Under the pieces are notes generated by a model. It was not told the DNA's origin. It saw only the letters and a program-made list of their open reading frames with translations, and ran no database searches. From UBA4416 sp036676295 (GTDB lineage: Bacteria; Bacteroidota; Bacteroidia; B-17B0; Aurantibacillaceae): DNA of 64,000 nt. How positions within the stretch are numbered: the stretch's first letter is position 1; each line of letters starts with the position of its first letter. Positions 55,907 through 63,957 of the stretch are shown piece by piece. The stretch covers positions 1 to 64,000 of the forward strand of contig JAKFDE010000031.1 in the NCBI GenBank assembly GCA_036676295.1, read 5' to 3'. The translations under genes and the position numbers were made by a program.

Positions 55907-55994
55907 GATAAATGACTCAAGATGAAAGACTTAAAAAACGAAATGTTGAAAATTAATTATTAGATGAATGGTCTTTAATCTTGCATCTTTTATC
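55907..55994. repeat. Intergenic repeat family B, long hairpin
   Basis: The 24-base arms 55907-55930 and 55971-55994 are complementary at 20 of 24 positions, with a 40-base spacer. The arms contain CAAGATGAAAGAC and GTCTTTAATCTTG. The element sits between the SprT-like gene and tex. A second copy lies at 56715-56759. Confidence 0.65.
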
Positions 55995-56036
55995 CTAAAT
56001 CTGACTTACAAGAACAACTCATATGCTAAAGAGAAA

Positions 56037-56702
56037 CTATGCCTGAGCTCTAACAAACACTTCTACTTCGGCCAAAGGACTAAATAAATATACAGAGCCA
56101 CTGGAAATTTCTTTACAGCGAAAACGCTTTCTTAACTTTTCTCCTTTTTCAAAAATACGTGAACCATTGTATAAAAAATGAGTACGGTATGGTAAATGTT
56201 CCAATAAAATTAAATGGCCGTTTGTATCATTACTGTCATACAATTTAAGTGTACGCATTAAAGTAGCATCGCTGCAACTAGCAGCTGCAGGGTTTTGCAA
56301 ATACTTTCGCAATGCATACAATACATCCAAAGGCAAATTATCAGTGCTTAAAAAGGGAGTCATAAGATCTCTGAAAGATTGTTTCCACTCTTCGCCATGA
56401 GGCATCACTCTGTTACGATATTGATTGAAGGTTTTTAGATGAGCAATTTCATGAACCAAGGTCACAAAAAAAGAATATTCGTTTAAATTATGATTGATGG
56501 TAATCACATGATTCATCCCATTTTGCGGAGATGTATAATCACCTAATTTAGAACTACGTTCTTTAGTGATCTTTAATTTAAAGTCAAATTCAATAATCCA
56601 ACTAGCTATTGTAGGCACAGCAAACTCCGGAATATACTTACGAAGTATTTCCGAATTACGTTGTATTTGTTGCTCACGGAGATTCATTTTATTTAGATTC
56701 AA
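56037..56702 (-). CDS. SprT-like metalloprotease-fold protein
   Basis: The protein has 221 residues. The zinc motif HEIAHLKTFNQ (HExxH) is followed by HGEEWKQSFR, the usual SprT third-ligand region. SprT-like proteins resemble the Spartan protease domain that acts on DNA-bound proteins; bacterial members are not well studied. The C-terminal 90 residues are beta-rich (YRTHFLYNGSRIFEKGEKLRK) and could bind nucleic acid, which is inference. Repeats of family B lie on both sides of the gene. Confidence 0.83.
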   Translation of the reverse strand: MNLNKMNLREQQIQRNSEILRKYIPEFAVPTIASWIIEFDFKLKITKERSSKLGDYTSPQNGMNHVITINHNLNEYSFFVTLVHEIAHLKTFNQYRNRVMPHGEEWKQSFRDLMTPFLSTDNLPLDVLYALRKYLQNPAAASCSDATLMRTLKLYDSNDTNGHLILLEHLPYRTHFLYNGSRIFEKGEKLRKRFRCKEISSGSVYLFSPLAEVEVFVRAQA

Positions 56703-56714
56703 GACGAATGATAC

Positions 56715-56759
56715 AAGATTAAAGACAGAACAAATCTTTCATCTTATATCTTTAATCTT
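56715..56759. repeat. Intergenic repeat family B, second hairpin
   Basis: AAGATTAAAGA (56715-56725) and TCTTTAATCTT (56749-56759) are exact inverted copies of 11 bases with a 23-base spacer. Flanking bases extend the similarity. The element lies between gldB and the SprT-like gene. Confidence 0.65.
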
Positions 56760-56768
56760 ATGTCGTTC

Positions 56769-57791
56769 TTATGGTTTGTATTTCGATTTTGATAAAATTT
56801 TCTGTGCGTCGGTTTCGTTCATCAGATCTTCTAAAGTTACATTTTCATTATGTTCCATGTAGGATTTAACAATTTGCCAACCTACCCACATAGCGATACG
56901 AGGCGGGCATTCTTTACTGATAGAACCTGTAAAGGGTCCATCATTTGTAAATTCAGCAATAACTTTCAGATCATTTTCATACAATTTATTATCCTTAGCA
57001 AAAAAGCCCCACAGGTTTTTCTCGTACTCTTTGCAATATTTTAATTGAGCTGTAGTGTATCCAATTTTTAAAGAGTCCTGTACATTTGGCAACAATGCAT
57101 CGCATACATAAAATGTCTTACCATAAAAGATCATGTGATTCAATAAATTATTTACGGGATTAGCATTATCAAATTCGGTGATCATCCAACCGCGAACAGC
57201 ATCCGTTAACAGATGCTCTTTGTTCATGGTTCGGGTTTTAAATTTAGGCATTTGAAGAGCGCTGTAAAAAGCATTGTTGCCTCCTAAATACATCTCCAAC
57301 CCAATTCCTAAAGTTGAATCTACATAAACAATATTGTAGTTAAATCCACTCATAAAAGTGACATATTGTTTAGGTGTTTTACGTTTCGGGAAAAATACTT
57401 TGAAACGTTTGACCGCTTCCGTCATATCATCACCCAGTAATTCTATATCATTATCCGAAAAAGTTTTAGTGAGATCGCTATACGCTTTACTCATATCTTT
57501 ATCCGAAATAAACTTCAATAAAGACTCCGAATACAAAGAATCAGCGACGCCACCATTATTAACGATAGAAGAAATATAACGATTATAAAACGTGTTATAT
57601 TTTTTTTGTAATTCAGTAGTTTGTTGGTTAATGTTTTGAGAATTTAAAGCAAACACCTCTTTATCCAAACGTTTAAAAACAACAGGGTCCATTGTTACCG
57701 AACTAGTATCTATATCTAATTTATCATGTTTACAGCTTGTTAAAAAATTAAGCATTAAAGCAATGATAATAAATTTAAAAATTGACTTCAT
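56769..57791 (-). CDS. gldB: Gliding motility lipoprotein GldB-like
   Basis: The protein has 340 residues. The leader ends in a lipobox (NFLTSC). The chain has FNYNIVYVDSTLGIGLEMYLGG and VNNLLNHMIFYGKTFYVCDALLP, segments I recognise from GldB of Flavobacteria. GldB is a lipoprotein needed for gliding and type IX secretion in that group. In Flavobacterium it lies near nadE; here nadE is about 1 kb away on the other strand, with a barrel gene between. This agrees with the CHU_C protein seen earlier, but gliding itself cannot be inferred from one gene. Confidence 0.85.
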   Translation of the reverse strand: MKSIFKFIIIALMLNFLTSCKHDKLDIDTSSVTMDPVVFKRLDKEVFALNSQNINQQTTELQKKYNTFYNRYISSIVNNGGVADSLYSESLLKFISDKDMSKAYSDLTKTFSDNDIELLGDDMTEAVKRFKVFFPKRKTPKQYVTFMSGFNYNIVYVDSTLGIGLEMYLGGNNAFYSALQMPKFKTRTMNKEHLLTDAVRGWMITEFDNANPVNNLLNHMIFYGKTFYVCDALLPNVQDSLKIGYTTAQLKYCKEYEKNLWGFFAKDNKLYENDLKVIAEFTNDGPFTGSISKECPPRIAMWVGWQIVKSYMEHNENVTLEDLMNETDAQKILSKSKYKP

Positions 57792-57844
57792 TTGAAAATT
57801 TATATTAATTTTACAAGTGTTAAGTTAAATTAAAAACAATTTAT

Positions 57845-58705
57845 ATGAAAAAGATTTTACTTTTAGTTTCGAGCACTCTGTTGTTAGCTAATTCATTTTT
57901 TGCTCAAGACGATGCTGATAAAAAATTTCGTTTCGGTTTAAGGGTTTCTCCAACCCCGACCTGGTTAAGAAGCACTGATACGAAGTTTGTAGAAAAAGGG
58001 GGGACTAAATTTGGTTTTGGATTTGGTTTACAAACAGAATTCCGCATTAACTCAACAGCGTCTTTTGTAACAGGTATTGGTGGGGATTTTTTGGGAGGGA
58101 AACAAACTTACAAAAATGGCCAGGGTTATGCATTAAATAAAGATGGCGCTTATATAGAGTCAGCAAATGTTCCATATCAAAAAGGAGCAAATGGTTTAAA
58201 CAGTTCTAACACTAGTTTAGATAAATATTATGTTATAAAAAGCCGTTCAGTAAAAGCAACTTATGTTACCATCCCTGTATTATTAAAACTAATGACAAAA
58301 GATATTTCAGGGTTGAAATACTTTGGTATGTTTGGCGGTAACATTGCAATTCAAACAAAATTCAAAGCTACTGATGAGATCACTGAGTTAGTTTATGACT
58401 CTCCAACAAACACTTACATCGATGGGTCATCTTCATCAATCACTGACATGAAACCAAAAGGAGATCTAATCCCTTTCAATGTGGGACTTAACGTTGGACT
58501 TGGGGCAGAATATAACCTTTCAGGAAGTACTTCTATGTTTTTTAGCATTAATTACTTACGTGGTTTTATTAACCAATACCAAGGAACCTCAGACATTATG
58601 GTTGATAAAATTAAGGAAAGCATCAATACCGGAGTTTCACCTTCAATGTCTAAACAAAGTGCTTTTAGTGATGGGATCCAAATTAACATTGGTGTTTTAT
58701 TCTAA
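57845..58705 (+). CDS. Outer-membrane beta-barrel protein, PorT-like
   Basis: The protein has 286 residues and a signal peptide (MKKILLLVSSTLLLANSFFAQ). It has strands typical of small outer-membrane barrels (KFRFGLRVSPTPTWL, GFGFGLQTEFRINSTASFVTGIGG, VTIPVLLKLMT, GLNVGLGAEYNLSGSTSMFFS, final IQINIGVLF). The TIPVLLKL strand is common in the PorT-like/OmpW-like families. It is divergent from gldB by 53 bases and ends in its own terminator, so it need not be tied to nadE. Confidence 0.85.
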   Translation: MKKILLLVSSTLLLANSFFAQDDADKKFRFGLRVSPTPTWLRSTDTKFVEKGGTKFGFGFGLQTEFRINSTASFVTGIGGDFLGGKQTYKNGQGYALNKDGAYIESANVPYQKGANGLNSSNTSLDKYYVIKSRSVKATYVTIPVLLKLMTKDISGLKYFGMFGGNIAIQTKFKATDEITELVYDSPTNTYIDGSSSSITDMKPKGDLIPFNVGLNVGLGAEYNLSGSTSMFFSINYLRGFINQYQGTSDIMVDKIKESINTGVSPSMSKQSAFSDGIQINIGVLF

Positions 58706-58723
58706 TAGTTATTAAAATAATTT

Positions 58724-58762
58724 AAAAAAATCCCGTCCGCTAACTAGCGGATGGGATTTTTT
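58724..58762 (+). terminator. Terminator after the barrel gene
   Basis: A long stem (about 58724-58741 with 58746-58762) has one G-T wobble and a 4-base loop, followed by a T-rich tail. It separates the barrel gene from nadE. Confidence 0.85.
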
Positions 58763-58802
58763 ATTTTTATAAAGTATATAAAGAGTCAAATCTCTGAATT
58801 AA

Positions 58803-59582
58803 ATGAAAAAGAAAGACATCATCAACCATATCGTTAGTTGGCTTAAAACTTATTCAGACACTTCAAAAACAGAAGGTTTTGTTATAGGAATTTCGGGCGG
58901 CATAGACTCTGCGCTAACTTCTACACTTTGTGCATTAACAGGCAAACAAGTTATCTGTGTAAATATGCCTATCAGACAAAGTCAAACAGAATACGACAGA
59001 GGAAATGTACATATTGAATGGCTAAAGAAAAATTACAAGAATGTAAGTAGCGATGAAGTGGATCTGACTCCTGTTTTAGAGATCATTGAAAAAACTTACG
59101 ACCCTAAATTGCAAGATTTTTTAACAATGGCCAATACACGATCGCGTTTACGCATGACCACACTTTATGGTTATGCCAGCCATTATAAATTATTAGTTGC
59201 CGGAACCGGAAATAAAATTGAAGATTTTGGAATTGGTTTTTTTACAAAGTATGGCGATGGTGGTGTGGATGTAAGTCCAATTGCTGATTTGATGAAATCG
59301 GAAGTTTATAGTTTAGCAGAAGAACTTGGTGTAACGGATGCCATATTAAAAGCCAGACCGACAGATGGTTTGTTTGCAGATGGAAGAACCGATGAAGACC
59401 AGATCGGTGCTACTTATGATGAATTGGAATGGGCAATGTTGTATCTGGAAAACAAAGAAACATATGAATTAAATGCCCGACAAAAAGTAGTCATGCAAAT
59501 ATACAGTAGCCGAAACAGAGCGAATAAACATAAAATGGATCCGATACCGGTTTGTATGATCCCAAAAGAATTTTTAATTTAA
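58803..59582 (+). CDS. nadE: NAD(+) synthetase
   Basis: The protein has 259 residues, so it lacks the N-terminal glutaminase domain and should use ammonia. The ATP-pyrophosphatase loop is ISGGIDSALTSTLC, and later motifs are AGTGNKIEDFGIGFFTKYGD and DVSPIADLMKSEVYSLAEELG. It turns deamido-NAD to NAD. A zinc-ribbon protein gene follows after 6 bases. Its nearness to gldB recalls the Flavobacterium order. Confidence 0.95.
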   Translation: MKKKDIINHIVSWLKTYSDTSKTEGFVIGISGGIDSALTSTLCALTGKQVICVNMPIRQSQTEYDRGNVHIEWLKKNYKNVSSDEVDLTPVLEIIEKTYDPKLQDFLTMANTRSRLRMTTLYGYASHYKLLVAGTGNKIEDFGIGFFTKYGDGGVDVSPIADLMKSEVYSLAEELGVTDAILKARPTDGLFADGRTDEDQIGATYDELEWAMLYLENKETYELNARQKVVMQIYSSRNRANKHKMDPIPVCMIPKEFLI

Positions 59583-59588
59583 TTTGTT

Positions 59589-59948
59589 ATGACTGCAAAA
59601 AGAACTTGTATAGAATGTGGTGATACGTTTCATGGCAGAGCTGATAAAAAGTTTTGCAGTGATATGTGCCGTAATGCCTATAACAATAAGTTGAATAGCG
59701 ACAGTAATAATTTGGTGCGTAACGTCAATAATATTTTGCGTAAGAACCGCCGTATTATGGAAGAGCTATTGCCGGAAGATACCGCTAAAGTAACTCAACA
59801 AAAACTTATAGATAAAGGTTTTAATTTTTCTTACTACACAAATGCCACTACCACAAAAACAGGTAAAACGTATTTGTTTTGTTATGAGTATGGTTATTTG
59901 CCTCTGGAAGGAAATTATTATTTGTTAGTGAAACGAAAAGGAGAATAA
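59589..59948 (+). CDS. Small zinc-ribbon protein
   Basis: The protein has 119 residues. A zinc knuckle at the N-terminus has CIECG and CSDMC (Cys at about 7, 10, 22, 26). An Asn-rich helical section follows, then TQQKLIDKGFNFSYYTN and a beta hairpin ending YLLVKRKGE. It is probably a nucleic-acid or protein-binding factor; no exact function is known. It follows nadE by 6 bases and abuts the convergent folB gene with no gap. Confidence 0.8.
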   Translation: MTAKRTCIECGDTFHGRADKKFCSDMCRNAYNNKLNSDSNNLVRNVNNILRKNRRIMEELLPEDTAKVTQQKLIDKGFNFSYYTNATTTKTGKTYLFCYEYGYLPLEGNYYLLVKRKGE

Positions 59949-60302
59949 TTAATCCTCTATCACAATAGAAACCTTATCTACCGGACCATTCATAGGCGGC
60001 AATAATTTGGTCACTTTTACTTTAGTTTCAATTAATTTCGGGAAGGTGTGAATGATCTTATCATAGATACGTTTACCTACATGTTCAATTAATTTTGAAG
60101 GAATGGCCATTTCGGCTTTACAGATCTCAAACACCGTACAATAATCAATGGTCAAATTCAAATCATCTTTAGCCGCAGCTGCTTGAAAATCATAGGTCAA
60201 ATAAACATCTACAATGTATTCGCCACCTACACGTGTTTCTTCTGGCAAACAACCATGGTAAGCATATAATCTGATTCCTTCGATATTAATTTGATTTTTC
60301 AT
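59949..60302 (-). CDS. folB: Dihydroneopterin aldolase
   Basis: The protein has 117 residues, the family length. It has GIRLYAYHGCLPEETRVG with the conserved YHG, LNLTIDYCTVFEICK, and LIEHVGKRIYDKI. It cleaves dihydroneopterin in folate synthesis in the cytosol. It is 16 bases downstream of ansA. Its stop directly abuts the stop of the zinc-ribbon gene on the other strand. Confidence 0.93.
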   Translation of the reverse strand: MKNQINIEGIRLYAYHGCLPEETRVGGEYIVDVYLTYDFQAAAAKDDLNLTIDYCTVFEICKAEMAIPSKLIEHVGKRIYDKIIHTFPKLIETKVKVTKLLPPMNGPVDKVSIVIED

Positions 60303-60318
60303 GTGGGATTGATTTAAA

Positions 60319-61344
60319 TTAAATGGAGATCTCTCCTCTTAAATTGTTTTCTAATAATTGTTTTGTTTTTGCTAAAGGTAATTTTTTACCCAAAACATAC
60401 ATTAATTTAGTTATGGCACTTTCAAAAGTAATATCTACACCGCTAATAACACCAATCTTTTTTAAATGACTACTGGTTTCATACATACCTTGTACCACTC
60501 TACCTTCTGAACACTGCGTGACATTGTAAATAATAATTCCTTTATCAATAGCCTGTTTCAAGGCTTTGGTAAACCACTCTTCGGTACTTGCATTACCTGC
60601 CCCAAAGGTTTCTATAATAACCGCTTTGATACCGGGCGCGTTTAAAATGGCTAAAGTTATTTTTTGACTTAAACCGGGAAATAATTTCAAAACTGCAATA
60701 TCATTTTCCAATTGTGTATGAACCTGAAACGCTTTCTTACTCGTTTTCAATAAGGCCGAAGTATTATACTGAATATTAACCCCGGCTTCTGCTAAAGCGG
60801 GGTAATTAGGGGATTTAAACGCGTCAAAATGCTCTGAATTATACTTATACGTTCTGTTTCCTCTGTAAAGCTTATATTCAAAATAAATACACACTTCCGT
60901 TACAATGGGTTTATTATTTTTTTGCGCTGCTGCAATTTCAATAGCGGTAATTAAATTTTCTTTACCATCTGTTCTAATAATTCCAATTGGTAATTGTGAA
61001 CCTGTTAATACGACCGGTTTAGTCAAATTCTCCAGCATAAAGCTCAAAGCACTTGCCGTGTACGACATCGTATCAGAACCGTGCAAGATCACAAATCCAT
61101 CATACTTACTATAATTATCTTTAATGATAGATGCAATATCCACCCAAACTTTTGGATGCATATTAGATGAATCAATAGGTTTAGCAAAAGAAACAGATGA
61201 TAACTCAATATCAAATTTTTCTAATTCGGGAATTTGCTTGCTAAGTGATTTAAAGTTGAAAGGTTTTAATTCTCCTGTTCGGGGATCCTGCATCATACCA
61301 ATGGTACCGCCTGTGTAGATGAGAAGAACTTTAGGTTTTTTCAT
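60319..61344 (-). CDS. ansA: Type I L-asparaginase
   Basis: The protein has 341 residues. The first active-site threonine lies in LIYTGGTIGMM and the second in ILHGSDTMSYTASALSFML. Cytosolic type I enzymes lack a signal peptide, as here. It splits asparagine to aspartate and ammonia. I start at 61344 (MKKPKVLL). The nine codons upstream from an in-frame ATG at 61371 lie inside a family A repeat and do not resemble the family. Confidence 0.92.
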   Translation of the reverse strand: MKKPKVLLIYTGGTIGMMQDPRTGELKPFNFKSLSKQIPELEKFDIELSSVSFAKPIDSSNMHPKVWVDIASIIKDNYSKYDGFVILHGSDTMSYTASALSFMLENLTKPVVLTGSQLPIGIIRTDGKENLITAIEIAAAQKNNKPIVTEVCIYFEYKLYRGNRTYKYNSEHFDAFKSPNYPALAEAGVNIQYNTSALLKTSKKAFQVHTQLENDIAVLKLFPGLSQKITLAILNAPGIKAVIIETFGAGNASTEEWFTKALKQAIDKGIIIYNVTQCSEGRVVQGMYETSSHLKKIGVISGVDITFESAITKLMYVLGKKLPLAKTKQLLENNLRGEISI

Positions 61345-61348
61345 ATAA

Positions 61349-61421
61349 AAGAGAAGTGAGATTTGAGACATGAGAAGTGAGAGTTTTCATCTCATTTCTC
61401 ATGTCTATATTCTCATATCTT
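61349..61421. repeat. Intergenic repeat family A, hairpin
   Basis: The left arm (61349-61382) pairs with the right arm (61391-61421). The core GACATGAGAA (61367-61376) with TTCTCATGTC (61396-61405) is exact. The element fills the gap between ansA and the DUF3127 gene. Confidence 0.65.
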
Positions 61422-61423
61422 AA

Positions 61424-61807
61424 TTAGAAAGGTAAATCGTCGTTATCAGAAATACTGCTATTGAAAACAGGTGCAGAAGTACTTTCTTGCATACCTGCAT
61501 TATTTTGAGCTGGTGCAGAAGATGATCCGGCAGCTACTTTTTCAATTCTCCAGGCTTCTAATGTATTGAAATATTTAATTCCTTGAGGACCATTCCACTC
61601 ACGACCACGTAAGTTAAACTGTACTTTAATTTCGTCTCCTTGATTAAACGTATCCAACATATTACATTTATCCTGAGTTACTTGAAAACTCACAAATTGT
61701 GGGTACGGTGTACTTAAATCAGTTGCTAATACAAATTCTCTCTTTTGAAATTTATCGCTCACTTTTTGTGTGTCGAATTTTACTTTTAATTGGCCTGTTA
61801 CTTCCAT
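61424..61807 (-). CDS. DUF3127 domain protein
   Basis: The protein has 127 residues. An OB-like beta fold (about 1-95) starts MEVTGQLKVKFDTQKV and has FQKREFVLAT and VQFNLRGREWNG, the DUF3127 signature. A short disordered tail ends SISDNDDLPF, like the acidic tip of single-stranded DNA-binding proteins. This suggests a role near nucleic acid, but that is inference. A -7-like TAAATTTG lies at 61850-61843, about 36 bases upstream. Confidence 0.9.
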   Translation of the reverse strand: MEVTGQLKVKFDTQKVSDKFQKREFVLATDLSTPYPQFVSFQVTQDKCNMLDTFNQGDEIKVQFNLRGREWNGPQGIKYFNTLEAWRIEKVAAGSSSAPAQNNAGMQESTSAPVFNSSISDNDDLPF

Positions 61808-61842
61808 TGTATATATTTATTATTGATTACTGAGTTATCCAA

Positions 61843-61850
61843 CAAATTTA
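61843..61850 (-). promoter_or_regulatory. -7 promoter element of the DUF3127 gene
   Basis: On the minus strand TAAATTTG (61850-61843) fits TAnnTTTG. It precedes the start codon at 61807 by 35 bases. A well-spaced -33 element is not seen. Confidence 0.45.
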
Positions 61851-61930
61851 ATGAAGTTCGAGCAAATTTTTTATTGATTTAATTGACAAAAACAACAATA
61901 TTTAAACAAAATAGGCAGTTTTAAACAAAA

Positions 61931-61953
61931 AAGCCCCGACCAAAAAGCCGGGG
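61931..61953 (-). terminator. Terminator after the nitroreductase gene
   Basis: On the minus strand, GCCCCGGC and GTCGGGGC form an 8-bp stem with one wobble and a short T-rich loop, followed by six Ts. It lies 25 bases after the nitroreductase stop. Confidence 0.85.
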
Positions 61954-61977
61954 CCAAAACCAAAACAATGGGAAGTT

Positions 61978-62610
61978 TTAGTTTAGGTTAATCACAAAAC
62001 TTTCTTTTGATTGTCTTACTTTTTTCAAATTCACTAACCAATCAGCTTCTGAATCTCTGTAACCAAGTGGTAATAAGGCCACGCTACGTAATCCTTTTTC
62101 TTTCAGATTTAACAGGGCATCCAAGTCCGAACCATTAAACCCTTCCATTGGGGTAGAATCCACTTTTTCAATGGCAGCAGCTGTTAAAGCCATTCCTAAT
62201 CCGATGTATGCTTGTCTTGCTGAATGTTGGAAATTTTCTTCAGGAGTTCTGGAAGCAAAAATACCTTTCAATCTGTTCTTATAATCATCCATCGCATCTA
62301 AAGGCATTTGACGCTCAGTTAATGTACGGTTAAAATTTTCTTCGATATGTGCGTCTGTTACATTATCCCAGGCAGCAAATATTAATAAGTGCGATGAATC
62401 CACAATTTGCGCTTGATTAAAGGCAATTGGCAAAATTTGCTGCTTCAATTCAGGGTTAGTTACTACAATTACTGAGAAAGGCTGGATACCGGAAGATGTA
62501 GGCGCCAAACGAGTAGCTTCTAAAATTGTATTCACTTTTTCTTCAGGTACTTGTTGACCATTCATTTTTTTGGTGGCATAACGCCAGTTTAATGCATTAA
62601 TTAATTCCAT
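61978..62610 (-). CDS. NAD(P)H-dependent nitroreductase family oxidoreductase
   Basis: The protein has 210 residues of the FMN-binding nitroreductase fold. ALNWRYATKKMNG at the N-terminus and LAPTSSGIQPFSVIVV form the FMN site, and ALLPLGYRDSEADW is the late conserved loop. NfsB-type enzymes reduce nitro or quinone compounds. It lies 112 bases after the FrnE-like gene in the same direction, near an HxlR regulator. In Bacillus, HxlR proteins (YodB, HypR) control nitroreductases, which supports a common stress-response role. Confidence 0.9.
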   Translation of the reverse strand: MELINALNWRYATKKMNGQQVPEEKVNTILEATRLAPTSSGIQPFSVIVVTNPELKQQILPIAFNQAQIVDSSHLLIFAAWDNVTDAHIEENFNRTLTERQMPLDAMDDYKNRLKGIFASRTPEENFQHSARQAYIGLGMALTAAAIEKVDSTPMEGFNGSDLDALLNLKEKGLRSVALLPLGYRDSEADWLVNLKKVRQSKESFVINLN

Positions 62611-62722
62611 GTTGTTTGTTTTTAGATTAAATTATTATTTGTTTTCATTTTGGACGTACTTATCCACCCCTCTTTACAGAAGTTATTTTTACTATTAAAA
62701 TTGTTTTAAAATAAAATGCTAA

Positions 62723-63412
62723 CTAGCACTCTCCATCAACGGAGCAGCTTGCACCATCTATATTAGCAATTGTTGCTTTCTGTTCATTCCAGGCTTTATT
62801 TAAAGCTCCTAAAAATACTTCGCTTGGCTGTGCACCAGATACCGCTAGTTTTCTATCAATAACAAAGAAAGGAACGCCTCTTACTCCTACTTGTTGAGCC
62901 TCTTCAATATCTTTAGTTACAGCTTCTGCATATGAATTATTATTCAACACCTCTTTTACTTCTTCCGCGTTTAAACCAATGCTCACTGCTAATTGAATTA
63001 AAGTTTCCTGATCGTCAATATTTTTTCCTTCGGTAAAGTAAGCTTTAAACAAAGCTTCTTCCATAGCATCTCCTAAATTATAGTGTTTAGCTAAATGAGA
63101 TACACGGTGTGCATTGAATGAATTGGCAACTACTGCTTTATCAAAATGATACTCCAGTCCAACATCTTTAGCCATAGTGGTGACATGTGAGCTTACTTCT
63201 TTAGCATATTCATAAGTCCAACCTTTTCTATCGGCTAAATATTGGTGAGTATTTTTAGTCGCATCCGTTTTCATTTCGGGATCTAACTGAAAACTTTTCC
63301 AGATAATCTCTACATTATCTGCATGTTCAAATTGTTTTAAAGCTCCTTCGAATTTACGTTTACCTATATAACAAAAAGGACACATAACATCACTCCAAAT
63401 TTCTACTTTCAT
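62723..63412 (-). CDS. DsbA family oxidoreductase, FrnE type
   Basis: The protein has 229 residues and no signal peptide. The thioredoxin-type pair is VMCPFCYIG with C11 and C14, the helical insertion includes FNAHRVSHLAKHYNLGD, and the cis-proline loop is GVRGVPFFVIDRK. FrnE-type DsbA proteins act in the cytosol in oxidative stress or polyketide biosynthesis. The C-terminal CSVDGEC adds two more cysteines. I start at 63412 because a -7 element on the minus strand (63444-63437) overlaps the next in-frame ATG upstream at 63439. Confidence 0.9.
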   Translation of the reverse strand: MKVEIWSDVMCPFCYIGKRKFEGALKQFEHADNVEIIWKSFQLDPEMKTDATKNTHQYLADRKGWTYEYAKEVSSHVTTMAKDVGLEYHFDKAVVANSFNAHRVSHLAKHYNLGDAMEEALFKAYFTEGKNIDDQETLIQLAVSIGLNAEEVKEVLNNNSYAEAVTKDIEEAQQVGVRGVPFFVIDRKLAVSGAQPSEVFLGALNKAWNEQKATIANIDGASCSVDGEC

Positions 63413-63436
63413 AATTGTATTGTTTGATTTACGAAA

Positions 63437-63444
63437 CAAAATTA
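63437..63444 (-). promoter_or_regulatory. -7 promoter element of the FrnE-like gene
   Basis: On the minus strand TAATTTTG (63444-63437) fits TAnnTTTG and lies 24 bases before the ATG at 63412. It sits right beside the palindrome array at 63453-63507, so a protein bound there could block this promoter. Confidence 0.55.
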
Positions 63445-63452
63445 CAGATATT

Positions 63453-63507
63453 AGGTATACTTTTGTAACTGATATACTTTTGTATACTAGTATCCTTTAG
63501 TATACCT
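63453..63507. promoter_or_regulatory. Multi-dyad operator region between FrnE and HxlR genes
   Basis: GTATAC occurs at 63455, 63482 and 63500, with ATATAC at 63472 and GTATCC at 63490. AGGTATAC (63453-63460) and GTATACCT (63500-63507) are perfect inverted copies 55 bases apart. TATAC-TTTT-GTATA (63473-63486) and ATACTAGTAT (63484-63493) are inner palindromes. Two plus-strand -7-like TACTTTTG boxes (63458-63465 and 63475-63482) lie inside. The HxlR regulator encoded just downstream is the obvious candidate ligand. Confidence 0.7.
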
Positions 63508-63560
63508 TCAATAAAATCAAGCAAATAAGTCGTAATTTTACGTCATAAAACCAAAAAGTC

Positions 63561-63920
63561 ATGTCAAAATTGTTAAAAGAGAAATTAAATAAGGAAGAAT
63601 GTTCTAAAAGTTTGCTTCCTATACAAGATGCCTTGTATATACTAAGCGGCAAATGGAAACTTCCTATTATTGTTGCTCTTAAACATGGCCACAAGCGATT
63701 TAAAGAACTGAATCGCGAGATAGAAGGAATTACTGCCAAAATGCTTTCAAAAGAATTAAAAGAACTTGAAATGAACGACCTGGTAAAACGTACCGTTTAC
63801 GATACTATACCGGTGAGCGTTGAATATGAATTGACAAGCTATGGTGAAACTCTGGATACTGTTATTTATGCTTTAAGAGATTGGGGCGTGAAACATAGAA
63901 AACGTATTACCTCTAAATAA
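63561..63920 (+). CDS. HxlR family transcriptional regulator
   Basis: The protein has 119 residues. The HxlR winged helix is clear: LYILSGKWKLPIIVAL, HGHKRFKELNREIEGITAKMLSKELKELE, and YDTIPVSVEYELTSYG. Cys14 lies just before the first helix (KEECSKS), a place where many HxlR proteins carry a redox-sensing cysteine. It is divergent from the FrnE-like gene, and the gap holds an array of GTATAC dyads. This suggests that it regulates itself, FrnE and perhaps the nitroreductase in response to oxidants or electrophiles. Confidence 0.92.
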   Translation: MSKLLKEKLNKEECSKSLLPIQDALYILSGKWKLPIIVALKHGHKRFKELNREIEGITAKMLSKELKELEMNDLVKRTVYDTIPVSVEYELTSYGETLDTVIYALRDWGVKHRKRITSK

Positions 63921-63957
63921 TAGATTGCATTACAATCATTTATTTTACTTTTACTAT

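Noticed and set aside
61345..61371. In-frame ATG nine codons upstream of ansA
   Set aside because: Those codons fall in a family A repeat and do not match asparaginase N-termini; MKKPKVLL at 61344 does.
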